A stretch of 64,000 nucleotides of DNA, taken from Oribacterium sp. WCC10 (lineage in GTDB: Bacteria; Bacillota; Clostridia; Lachnospirales; Lachnospiraceae). This document shows positions 1 to 6,753 of the stretch, one piece after another; the first letter of the stretch is position 1, and each line of letters begins with the position of its first letter. The stretch lies in the NCBI RefSeq assembly GCF_900113415.1, contig NZ_FOPH01000001.1:62001-126000 (forward strand), given 5' to 3'. The translations under genes and the position numbers were made by a program. Below the pieces are notes generated by a model. That model did no database searches. It was not told where the DNA came from and saw only the letters and a program-made list of their open reading frames with translations.

Positions 1-2
1 GT

Positions 3-104
3 AAAAGCAGATATGATATGAAATCAAAGCTGAAGCTTGGACGAGATGATTCAGGAGCCTATCACACTTTTGGACGTAAGATCATAAGAAGTATAAAGGT
101 ATGA
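3..104 (+). CDS. possible C-terminal end of an unidentified gene (partial at left edge)
   Basis: An open frame enters from the left edge and runs 33 codons to a TGA. The residues are basic (many Lys and Arg) and read like a protein tail, but no family is recognisable and the frame is too short to prove coding. The gap to leuD is 116 bp and contains a promoter-like pair, so it is probably not in the leuD operon. It could equally be chance open sequence. Confidence 0.25.
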   Translation, partial: KSRYDMKSKLKLGRDDSGAYHTFGRKIIRSIKV

Positions 105-141
105 TATTGATCCTATAGATGCTGATTTAAAAGACGTGTTT

Positions 142-171
142 TTGACGGATTTTGAATACCGGATGTATAGG
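142..171 (+). promoter_or_regulatory. putative sigma-70 promoter for leuD-leuC
   Basis: TTGACG at 142-147 and TATAGG at 166-171 are separated by 18 bp, about 50 bp upstream of the leuD start. No T-box or leader-peptide attenuator was seen in the 116 bp before leuD. Only the hexamers support this call. Confidence 0.35.
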
Positions 172-220
172 CAGTATTTATGAATCCCGATTGCAATTAG
201 ATAAAAAATGGAGGTTTTGA

Positions 221-712
221 ATGGCTTCATTTACCGGAAAAGTTTTTGTACTGGGAGATGATATCGATACGGACATCATCATTCCTACAGAGTATCTTGC
301 ATTAAAATCAATAGAAGATATGAGACCTTATGGGTTCTACCCGCTTCGGCCGGAGCTGCCTTCTCTGATCAAGCCCGGGGATATCATAGTTGCGGGCAGC
401 AACTTCGGTTGCGGTTCATCGAGAGAGCAGGCACCGGAAGTGATAAAGGCACTGGGGGTCAAATGTGTGGTGGCGAAGTCATTTGCACGAATCTTCTACA
501 GAAATTCCATCAATAACGGACTGCTTCTCATAGAGAACAGTGATATACAGGATAAGATCAAAGAGGGCGACGAGCTTACAGTGGAGCCTGGCAAGGAACT
601 GGTTCTCAATGGGGAAGCTTTTAAAATAGGTTCGCTGCCTGACAATCTCATGGATATCCTGAATGATGGCGGGCTTGTAAACGCCATGAAGAAGAGAAAC
701 GGTGTCAGATGA
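221..712 (+). CDS. leuD: 3-isopropylmalate dehydratase small subunit
   Basis: Small swivelling subunit of the heterodimeric aconitase-family hydro-lyase that converts 2-isopropylmalate to 3-isopropylmalate in leucine synthesis. At 163 residues it has the short archaeal/clostridial LeuD length. It shows the DDIDTDIIIP start, the substrate-loop region YLALKSIEDM (about residues 25-34) and the family signature GCGSSREQAP (about 64-73). The loop has YLAL and lacks the Arg of homoaconitase-type loops (YLRT in the Methanocaldococcus enzyme), which favours isopropylmalate over homoaconitate. GGAGG lies 8 bases before the ATG. The gene precedes leuC, the reverse of the usual leuC-leuD order, with a 241-bp gap between them. 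Confidence 0.92.
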   Translation: MASFTGKVFVLGDDIDTDIIIPTEYLALKSIEDMRPYGFYPLRPELPSLIKPGDIIVAGSNFGCGSSREQAPEVIKALGVKCVVAKSFARIFYRNSINNGLLLIENSDIQDKIKEGDELTVEPGKELVLNGEAFKIGSLPDNLMDILNDGGLVNAMKKRNGVR

Positions 713-953
713 TGTGATGGCTAAGCCGTGGATGTTCACGTTTTGGTTAAATGGATTATCGCTGAACTGGTATTAGATTATTGACCTGAATTTTTCTGTT
801 GTCATGTGTCCGGCATAGGAGTCATGTTGGATACGGATTTAAAAACATTAAGCGGCTTATACCGATACATGTATGTAAGATTTACAGACGGAAAAGCGGC
901 AGTTGCAGATGGGAGAGAATCACGGGTCAGATTCGTTATATTTTGGAGGAAGC

Positions 954-2198
954 ATGGGAGCGACGCTTATTGAGAAGATCATCAGAAGAAATGTTCATGA
1001 TGATAATGTTAAGGCCGGAGACATCGTCTTCGTGAAGCCGGATCGCGTTATGATACACGACATTTTCATCCCTTTTGTTGCGGACAAGTTTCGGGAGATG
1101 GGATTTAAGAAGGTTTGGGACCCTGAGAAGGTGGTCATCATCTATGATCATATGGTGCCGGCAAGTCAGGTTGACGATACGAGACATTTCAGAATCGGAG
1201 ATGCATTTGCCAAAGAGCAGGGCATAGAGCATATACACAGAGCTGACGGTGTATGTCATCAGCTCATGCCGGAGCTTCGTTATGCAACGCCGGGAGATGT
1301 GGTTTTCGGTACAGATTCCCATACGGTGACCTACGGCGGAGTGGGAGCCTTTTCAACAGGCATAGGATACACGGAGATGGCGGGGATTCTGGGAACCGGA
1401 GAGCTTTGGATAAAGGTGCCGGAGACCATCAGAGTCAATGTCAACGGTAAGCTGCCTTATGGCGTAACCTCAAAGGATGTGATACTTACTATCATAGGGG
1501 ATCTCACTGCAGCAGGTGCTACATACAAGTCAATGGAGTTTGCCGGAGATACATTCGATGCGATGTCTGTTTCCGAGAGACTCACCATGGCAAACATGAC
1601 TATTGAAGCCGGAGCAAAATGCGGACTTTTCTACGCAGACGAGAAGACCGCTGAGTTTTCGGGAGTTCTCTGTGATGAAGCGCACGGATGCTTCAAGGAT
1701 GAAGGAGACGGAGACTATGCAGAGGTTCTCAACTACAAGGCGGAGGATTTTGTGCCGGTAGCGGCATGTCCGTCTCAGGTAGACAAGATAAGGCCGATCT
1801 CGGAACTTAAGGATATAAAGATCGATCAGGTGTTTATCGGTTCATGTACGAACGGTCGTCTCGAAGATTTGAGAGCCGCGGCTGAGATACTGAAGGGAAA
1901 GCATGTGGCACCGTATGTAAAGCTCATCATAACTCCGGCAAGCCGTTCGATCTACATAAAGGCTGTACAGGAAGGACTCATGAAAATCTTCAATGATGCC
2001 GGAGCCATCATCATGAATCCGGGCTGTGGTCTCTGCTGCGGACGTTCCGGAGGTATCCTCACAGACGGGGAGACTGTAGTTGCCACTAACAACAGAAACT
2101 TTTTAGGCCGTATGGGTACCAATAAGGTCAATATCTATCTCGCTTCACCTGTGACTGCGGCGTACAGTGCAGTTAAGGGGTATGTGACGAATGGGTGA
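954..2198 (+). CDS. leuC: 3-isopropylmalate dehydratase large subunit
   Basis: Catalytic [4Fe-4S] subunit paired with leuD for isopropylmalate isomerisation in leucine synthesis. It is 414 residues, the short LeuC class. Cluster-binding cysteines are visible in GSCTNGR (about residue 300) and in NPGCGLCCGRSGG (about 358-370); FGTDSHTVTYGG near residue 115 is the substrate-site segment. The ATG at 954 is chosen because TTTTGGAGGA lies just upstream and MGATLIEKI is the typical N-terminus; an in-frame ATG 51 bases upstream has no ribosome site. The 241-bp spacer from leuD holds no recognisable gene. Confidence 0.93.
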   Translation: MGATLIEKIIRRNVHDDNVKAGDIVFVKPDRVMIHDIFIPFVADKFREMGFKKVWDPEKVVIIYDHMVPASQVDDTRHFRIGDAFAKEQGIEHIHRADGVCHQLMPELRYATPGDVVFGTDSHTVTYGGVGAFSTGIGYTEMAGILGTGELWIKVPETIRVNVNGKLPYGVTSKDVILTIIGDLTAAGATYKSMEFAGDTFDAMSVSERLTMANMTIEAGAKCGLFYADEKTAEFSGVLCDEAHGCFKDEGDGDYAEVLNYKAEDFVPVAACPSQVDKIRPISELKDIKIDQVFIGSCTNGRLEDLRAAAEILKGKHVAPYVKLIITPASRSIYIKAVQEGLMKIFNDAGAIIMNPGCGLCCGRSGGILTDGETVVATNNRNFLGRMGTNKVNIYLASPVTAAYSAVKGYVTNG

Positions 2199-2254
2199 TG
2201 TTTTCGAAAGGTTAGTTTTGTTTCCTGAGTTTAGTTTCCTGGAAAAATCTTTGT

Positions 2255-2283
2255 TTGACGGAATAGTCAAAGGATGTTAATAT
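2255..2283 (+). promoter_or_regulatory. promoter of antisense RNA, type I TA locus 1
   Basis: TTGACG (2255-2260), 17-bp spacer, TAATAT (2278-2283). The surrounding GATGTTAATAT and CTAATTG blocks recur in the antisense promoter of locus 2 (17233-17261, other strand), which supports it as a real conserved promoter. Confidence 0.65.
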
Positions 2284-2289
2284 CTAATT

Positions 2290-2387
2290 GTAAGAAAAAG
2301 TGCTACCGGTAGACGGTTAGCCCTGAAATAGTAAAACGATTAAAAGTAACCGCTCACAAGTTTCCTAGGCTCGGGCGGTTATTTTTG
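2290..2387 (+). ncRNA. predicted antisense antitoxin RNA (RNA II-like), locus 1
   Basis: Predicted transcript of about 90-100 nt running convergently with the toxin mRNA. It starts near GTGCTACCGGTAGACGGTTAG (2300-2320) and ends at the shared bidirectional hairpin 2347-2381 followed by TTTTT. The toxin mRNA on the other strand begins with the related GTGCTACCAGTAC...GGTAGGCGGTTAG (2585 down to 2554). The two RNAs are therefore complementary at the terminator and carry matching 5' repeats, the architecture of the Enterococcus pAD1 par (fst) locus. Boundaries are inferred from promoter and terminator only. Confidence 0.65.
2347..2387. terminator. bidirectional terminator of type I TA locus 1
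   Basis: TAACCGCTC (2347-2355) pairs with GGGCGGTTA (2373-2381), one mismatch, followed by TTTTTG on the plus strand. On the minus strand the same hairpin ends the toxin mRNA; the toxin stop codon (2379-2381) lies within the stem, as it does in locus 2. Confidence 0.7.
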
Positions 2388-2480
2388 TGTCTTGGAATCA
2401 TGCTTTCCATGCATATATCCAAGACTATAAAAAGTCGCACAGAATGCGAGTACAGTCATGAGATCTGTTATGGTCAGCAT
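2379..2480 (-). CDS. small hydrophobic type I toxin (Fst/holin-like toxin family), locus 1
   Basis: A 33-residue peptide, MLTITDLMTVLAFCATFYSL then a charged tail ending HDSKTQK. One predicted transmembrane helix (about residues 5-22) followed by a polar C-terminus is the pattern of par/Fst and putative holin-like toxins, which insert in the inner membrane when translated without antisense control. TGGAGGAA precedes the ATG by about 8 bases. The stop codon is embedded in the shared terminator. The upstream leader (about 105 nt) carries AGTCC/GGACT and AGAG/CTCT pairings that may restrict translation. Identification rests on locus architecture and topology; no sequence search was possible. Confidence 0.7.
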   Translation of the reverse strand: MLTITDLMTVLAFCATFYSLGYMHGKHDSKTQK

Positions 2481-2591
2481 AAGCAAGTTCCTCCATTTTA
2501 GATTTCTCGTTAGAGATTTCTATGATAAACAGAGGTCACAGTCCTCTGGAAAAGGACTAACCGCCTACCGATGTACTGGTAGCACTCGAAT

Positions 2592-2620
2592 ATTATATCA
2601 AACAGATGTTCGCTAATCAA
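2592..2620 (-). promoter_or_regulatory. toxin promoter, type I TA locus 1
   Basis: Reading the minus strand, TTGATT (2620-2615), exactly 17 bp, then TATAAT (2597-2592). The predicted start falls at or just before GTGCTACCAG (from 2585), six bases past the -10, matching the geometry of the locus 2 toxin promoter. Confidence 0.7.
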
Positions 2621-2661
2621 TCCTGAAATTTGTTTTTATAGAAGAAGAAAATCAATTCTGA

Positions 2662-2856
2662 ATGTTCTTAATGTATTCTTTAATAAGTCAAAGCGAAAAG
2701 AATAAGACCCTTGATGAGCTTTGCGATATGGCGCTTAAACAGATAGAGGATAAAAAGTACGAAAATGAACTTCTGGAAGCAGGATTCAACAAAGATAAGA
2801 TAATAAAGCTGGCCTTTGCATTTGAGGAAAAGGAAGTTCTGATAAAAAGAAATTAA
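2662..2856 (+). pseudogene. C-terminal remnant of an AAA-ATPase-like / PD-(D/E)XK nuclease superfamily protein
   Basis: A 64-codon frame whose second half, ALKQIEDKKYENELLEAGF followed by KIIKLAFAFEEKEVLI, matches the conserved C-terminus of the large clostridial AAA-ATPase-like/PD-(D/E)XK family (PF09820 with PF08011), which normally ends in an ALxQIxxKxY...G...I..yGiaF..K.v.i pattern. The rest of the roughly 500-residue protein is missing, and the toxin-antitoxin locus abuts the truncation point. No ribosome site is obvious. Most likely a decayed fragment rather than a functional small protein. Confidence 0.6.
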
Positions 2857-2942
2857 GCCAGGCGAGGCAGCACATAACAATTCGCTTACAGCTATGCGGA
2901 TTCAAATTTAATCCGGCAGTAAGATAGGATCTCAAAAGTTTA

Positions 2943-2990
2943 AATATCCGGGTAAGTGCTTCTGTACTTACCCGGATATTATTTTTTTAT
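2943..2990. terminator. rho-independent terminator between opposing units
   Basis: Perfect 15-bp stem AATATCCGGGTAAGT (2943-2957) with ACTTACCCGGATATT (2966-2980) and an 8-base loop, followed by a T-rich run on the plus strand. It sits just past the 3' end of the minus-strand yprB-like gene. Confidence 0.8.
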
Positions 2991-4096
2991 ATTTTTAACT
3001 TCAACTGCCTGATAACTGACCTTAGATATGTTTCGGTCAGATCTTCATCATCGAAAAGCTCAGGTGAAAACTTAGTGTAAGAGAGCTTATCCTTGTATTC
3101 CCTGTACAGAACGGGGGAAAAGACAGGTTCCGGCTCAGGGAGAAATAATCCGGATACTTTTTGATAGCAGGTTTTTGCAGTGGCTTTCTTTCTGTGGCTC
3201 CGATCTACGAACTCAGCCAAAGATTTGTGTATGGCTCTGTCCTCCATGGGGAGGTAATAGTAGTCGGTGTAATTCGGGTAGAAGAATTTCAGTTCTCCCT
3301 CATAGAGGTTTGCGCAAAGGTTCAGAGCTGAACCGGAGAGGTTTATAAACCAGTTGTCCAGCGGTATATCAAGGGGCACCGGCATGGTAACTGAGGTCTT
3401 TAAAGTAAGGCTTAAAACCTGTTGGTTCTCTGTGGGAGACTTCACAAGCTCCTGTGACTGCAATGAAAAACCACCGTTTAAAGCGTAAATGTAGTTCAAT
3501 ATAGGAAGGACATTGGGCATATTTTCAATGTCTTCGAAGTTATGAAGAAGCAGACATTCCAGTTTTTCTTTAGAACGGTCTTCCTGCCACCGGAAGTAGA
3601 CGTTGATAAGGTCTCCGCCGGAGAACATGTCTTCGCGGTATATCCCGAGGAATTTTTCGCAGGTCTTCAGTTTCATGTTTTCGAGATTCAGAAGTTTTTT
3701 CAGAGGACGTATCTTTTTCAAAATGTCGAAGCTTTCAACATTATCAAAAGAATAAGGAAGTCCATACTGTTCAACCATATGCGAAAGAAACGGGATGTCA
3801 AAGCCGTCTCCGTTGAAAGATATGAGGACGCGTTTTGAAGACAAAAGAGTAAAAAAGTTCTCGAGAACAGTGGGTTCGTCTGATACATCCTCACAAAAAT
3901 ACTGAATTATCTTCCAGCCGTCATCGTATGTGAGAAGTCCGATGAGGTAGAGGCCGGATTTCCATGATGACAGTCCGGTTGTTTCTATATCAAAGAACAT
4001 AATGTCTTCTGCCGGAGCAATGAGTGACATCTCAAATTCTGTTGTCAGTTCTATAGGTTTTTCGATTCTAAGCAAAATAATCCTTTCTCTCAGCAA
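2987..4096 (-). CDS. YprB-like ribonuclease H-fold exonuclease domain protein
   Basis: A 369-residue soluble protein. From about residue 33 it shows FFDIETTGLSSWKSGLYLIG, exonuclease motif I with the acidic DxE pair, then ISFNGDGFDIPFL (about 95-107), motif II of the DEDD/RNase H-like family (PF13482, YprB of Bacillus). Such proteins are predicted 3'-5' exonucleases; the in vivo substrate is not settled. The second half (about 200-369) is not recognisable beyond the family. It is divergent from ruvA, sharing a 139-bp intergenic region, so the two may be co-controlled. The start at 4096 gives MLRERIILL; a shorter start at MSLIAPAED is possible. Confidence 0.75.
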   Translation of the reverse strand: MLRERIILLRIEKPIELTTEFEMSLIAPAEDIMFFDIETTGLSSWKSGLYLIGLLTYDDGWKIIQYFCEDVSDEPTVLENFFTLLSSKRVLISFNGDGFDIPFLSHMVEQYGLPYSFDNVESFDILKKIRPLKKLLNLENMKLKTCEKFLGIYREDMFSGGDLINVYFRWQEDRSKEKLECLLLHNFEDIENMPNVLPILNYIYALNGGFSLQSQELVKSPTENQQVLSLTLKTSVTMPVPLDIPLDNWFINLSGSALNLCANLYEGELKFFYPNYTDYYYLPMEDRAIHKSLAEFVDRSHRKKATAKTCYQKVSGLFLPEPEPVFSPVLYREYKDKLSYTKFSPELFDDEDLTETYLRSVIRQLKLKI

Positions 4097-4182
4097 ACAG
4101 GTTCAAAATAAAAATATACTGACCGATAGACCGAGTCTAACACAGTATGAAATTCAGGTCAAAAGGATATGTAGCATTTATC

Positions 4183-4194
4183 GAACGTTTGTGC
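4183..4194 (+). promoter_or_regulatory. possible LexA (SOS) half-conserved box upstream of ruvA
   Basis: GAACGTTTGTGC matches the Gram-positive LexA core GAAC-N4-GTTC with one mismatch, and a preceding C gives CGAAC. It lies about 42 bp before the ruvA start, in the divergent region shared with the exonuclease gene. ruvAB is SOS-controlled in Bacillus. The motif is short, so chance is possible. Confidence 0.4.
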
Positions 4195-4235
4195 TACCAT
4201 ACTGTATATATTTGAAAGTTTTTCAGGAGATAGTG

Positions 4236-4865
4236 ATGATTAGTTTTATACATGGAGAGCTGGCTGAGATTCAGGAAGGAATGATAGTGGTTGAGGCGTC
4301 CGGAGTCGGATATGGGATCAGAGTGCCGGCCACAGTTATCGGGGCACTTCCTTCTATAGGAGAAGAGGTCAAGATATATACATATTTTTCCATGACTCAG
4401 AATGGAGTTGAGCTTTGCGGTTTCCTGACTCCCGAGGACAGAGAGATGTTTACCATGCTTCTGACGGTAAGTGGTGTGGGACCAAAGGGGGCTCTTGGGA
4501 TTCTCAGTGCCATGACACCGGATGATCTGAGGATGGCTATAGTTACCGGAGACAGCAAGGCTATCTCGAGAGCTCCGGGAGTGGGCAGCAAGACTGCACA
4601 GCGTATAGTCATCGACCTGAAGGACAAGCTTGACGCAACTGAAGTTTTCAGTACGGCTATGGATCATGGTTCATCCGGTGGAAGTTCAGCATTTGCGGGA
4701 GCGGCTATGGCACATAGTGCCCAGAGAGAAGCCGTTGAGGCTTTGGTTGCTCTTGGATACTCGGAGACTGAGGCCGGCCGTGCTGTTAAGAAGGTGGAGA
4801 TAACCGGCGATATGACAGTAGACCAGATACTGAAGTTTGCTTTGAAAAATCTGAGTTTTCTATGA
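4236..4865 (+). CDS. ruvA: Holliday junction branch migration complex subunit RuvA
   Basis: Tetrameric DNA-binding subunit that holds Holliday junctions for RuvB-driven branch migration. At 209 residues it is the usual length. The N-terminal OB fold (MISFIHGELAEI, about 1-64), the helix-hairpin-helix motifs (LLTVSGVGPKGAL about 70-82 and ISRAPGVGSKTAQRI about 105-120) and the C-terminal RuvB-contacting UBA-like domain (AVEALVALGYSETEA...A) are visible. The ATG at 4236 is selected by AGGAGA five bases upstream. ruvB follows after 49 bp, the common ruvAB order; no ruvC is nearby. Confidence 0.95.
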   Translation: MISFIHGELAEIQEGMIVVEASGVGYGIRVPATVIGALPSIGEEVKIYTYFSMTQNGVELCGFLTPEDREMFTMLLTVSGVGPKGALGILSAMTPDDLRMAIVTGDSKAISRAPGVGSKTAQRIVIDLKDKLDATEVFSTAMDHGSSGGSSAFAGAAMAHSAQREAVEALVALGYSETEAGRAVKKVEITGDMTVDQILKFALKNLSFL

Positions 4866-4914
4866 CATGGAAATCTATAAAGCTAATTTATAAATCAGAA
4901 GGAAAATATAATTG

Positions 4915-5925
4915 ATGGAACGTCGAATTATTAATACGGACGAAACAGTAGAAGACAGACAACTTGAGCCGAAGATAAGGCCGCAGAAGCTTGATGATTA
5001 TATAGGCCAGTCTAAACTTAAGGAAATGATGAAGGTCTATATTACAGCTGCGAAAAATCGTGGAGAATCTCTTGATCATTGCCTTTTCTACGGACCACCG
5101 GGACTTGGAAAGACTACCATTTCCAACATTATCGCCAACGAACTTGGCGTAAATATAAAAGTGACTTCGGGGCCCGCCATTGAGAAGCCCGGAGAGATTG
5201 CGGCCATACTGAATGGTCTTTCCGAGGGAGACGTGCTTTTCGTGGATGAGATACACAGACTTAACCGGCAGGTGGAGGAAGTTCTGTATCCCGCTATGGA
5301 AGATTTTGCCATAGATATCATGCTTGGTAAGGATGCCACTGCGAGATCCATTAGACTTGATCTTCCGCACTTTACTCTTATCGGGGCTACAACCAGAGCA
5401 GGACTTTTGTCTGCGCCTCTCCGTGACCGTTTCGGAATCATATCAAAGCTTGAATTCTACAATAAAGATGAGCTCATGAACATTGTTCTTCGGTCTGCCG
5501 GGGTGCTTAATGTTGAGATAGATGATGAGGGTGCCGAGCGTATAGCACTTAGATCCAGAGGAACGCCACGACTTGCCAACAGACTTTTAAAGAGAGTCAG
5601 GGACTTTGCTGATGTGAAGTATGGCGGACGTATCACCAGAGAGGCAGCGGATATGGCGCTTGATATACTTGATGTTGACAAGCTGGGACTTGACCAGAAT
5701 GACAGAACATATCTTATGACCATCATCGAGAAGTTCAACGGCGGACCTGTGGGAGTTGAGACTCTGGCGGCGGCTCTTGGCGAAGACAGCGGAACTATCG
5801 AAGATGTATACGAGCCTTACCTTCTGATGAACGGCCTTATCAATCGTACTCCCAGAGGTCGTGTGGCTACACCAAATGCTTACAGACATCTTGGCATACC
5901 ACATCAGGAAACATTGGATCTATGA
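4915..5925 (+). CDS. ruvB: Holliday junction branch migration DNA helicase RuvB
   Basis: Hexameric AAA+ motor that drives branch migration with RuvA. Walker [10 protein letters not shown] (about residues 60-68), Walker [10 protein letters not shown] (about 105-113), sensor LIGATTRAG (about 155-163) and the arginine-finger segment APLRDRFG are all present; the C-terminal winged helix ends with [17 protein letters not shown]. It is 336 residues, normal for the family. A TTG three bases earlier (4912) is an alternative start; both are served by AGAAGGA at 4897-4903. Cotranscription with ruvA is likely from spacing. Confidence 0.96.
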   Translation: MERRIINTDETVEDRQLEPKIRPQKLDDYIGQSKLKEMMKVYITAAKNRGESLDHCLFYGPPGLGKTTISNIIANELGVNIKVTSGPAIEKPGEIAAILNGLSEGDVLFVDEIHRLNRQVEEVLYPAMEDFAIDIMLGKDATARSIRLDLPHFTLIGATTRAGLLSAPLRDRFGIISKLEFYNKDELMNIVLRSAGVLNVEIDDEGAERIALRSRGTPRLANRLLKRVRDFADVKYGGRITREAADMALDILDVDKLGLDQNDRTYLMTIIEKFNGGPVGVETLAAALGEDSGTIEDVYEPYLLMNGLINRTPRGRVATPNAYRHLGIPHQETLDL

Positions 5926-6041
5926 TCAAACCCGGATTCTGGTTTCGATATTGTCAAAACAGCTATATGTGCCATATACAGCATTAGTGGTGAGATGAGT
6001 AGTATATGGTATTAATGGGGAGTTAGTTTATTGAAGGTTTT

Positions 6042-6071
6042 TTGAGTTTCTTTGCTGTTCTGTGGTACAAT
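6042..6071 (+). promoter_or_regulatory. upstream promoter of zapA
   Basis: TTGAGT (6042-6047), 18-bp spacer, TACAAT (6066-6071). It is the upstream member of a tandem promoter pair in the 363-bp gap between ruvB and zapA. Confidence 0.45.
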
Positions 6072-6107
6072 AAATCTAAGTGGCGGGACGGATAAAGTCT
6101 CGCAGAT

Positions 6108-6136
6108 TTGACAAAACTACGGTTGTGTAGTAATAT
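6108..6136 (+). promoter_or_regulatory. proximal promoter of zapA
   Basis: TTGACA (6108-6113), exactly 17 bp, TAATAT (6131-6136). It implies a leader of about 145 nt before the zapA ATG. Apart from the two promoters the ruvB-zapA gap shows no gene. Confidence 0.6.
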
Positions 6137-6288
6137 TCGGTGTATTTTTGACGATGTCTGAGATTAGCGGTGGTATCAGAACCATTCGCAATATGTTTAT
6201 TTTCAGCGGGAGTAACCGCCGGGTAGAGAGATTATTACGGAGACGGACATTGGCATTTTGTTTACGAAGAAAGATAGAGAGTAGATCT

Positions 6289-6744
6289 ATGGCAGAGAAA
6301 AGAACAGTAGAAGTTGTTATCGACGGAAAAATTTATCAGCTTTCAGGAGATGCTACCGAAGGATATATGCATGAGGTGGCAAGTTATCTCAATCAGAAGA
6401 TATTGGATTTCAAGAGGCAGGTATCAAATTATAACAAGCTTGATGACAACATTAAGGCTTTGCTGCTTGAAATAAATATCTGTGATGATCTTTTTCGCGA
6501 GCAGGATAAGACTCGTAAATATGAGAGAGATAAGGATGAGGCAGAGCGTGAGAGCTATAGTGCCAAGCATGACCTGGTAAATATGCAGGTGAAGCTTGAG
6601 ACAACACTCAAGGAGCTTGAGAATACACAGAGACGTCTTGCTGAGACTGAGGCTAAGCTCGCAGCAAAAGAAGCCAGAGAAAGAGCTCTTTCTGAGGATG
6701 AAAAAGTGACATCCATCGTCTCAGGAGCAAGGAAAAAGAATTAA
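6289..6744 (+). CDS. zapA: cell division protein ZapA
   Basis: FtsZ-ring associated protein that promotes Z-ring bundling. The N-terminal ZapA domain (about residues 1-90) shows VEVVIDGKIYQLSGDATEGY and the YLNQKI segment. Residues 75-135 form an Asp/Glu/Lys/Arg-rich coiled coil, longer than the roughly 85-residue Bacillus protein but common in Clostridia (151 residues here). The ATG at 6289 (MAEKRTVEVV) is preferred over an in-frame ATG at 6148 because the upstream 47 residues are Arg-rich and lack family resemblance. It lies nine bases before the U32 gene and is probably cotranscribed with it. Confidence 0.88.
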   Translation: MAEKRTVEVVIDGKIYQLSGDATEGYMHEVASYLNQKILDFKRQVSNYNKLDDNIKALLLEINICDDLFREQDKTRKYERDKDEAERESYSAKHDLVNMQVKLETTLKELENTQRRLAETEAKLAAKEARERALSEDEKVTSIVSGARKKN

Positions 6745-6753
6745 GATACTTAT

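Noticed and set aside
799-1035. 78-codon plus-strand frame overlapping the start of leuC
   Set aside because: Overlaps the well-supported leuC in another frame, Arg-rich, no ribosome site.
2868-2881. 14-bp match AGGCAGCACATAAC between 2867 and 61610
   Set aside because: A match of this length is expected by chance in 64 kb and the flanks do not align.
6148-6288. N-terminal extension of zapA by 47 residues
   Set aside because: The extension has no family match and the ATG at 6289 gives the canonical ZapA start; the region is better explained as a leader.
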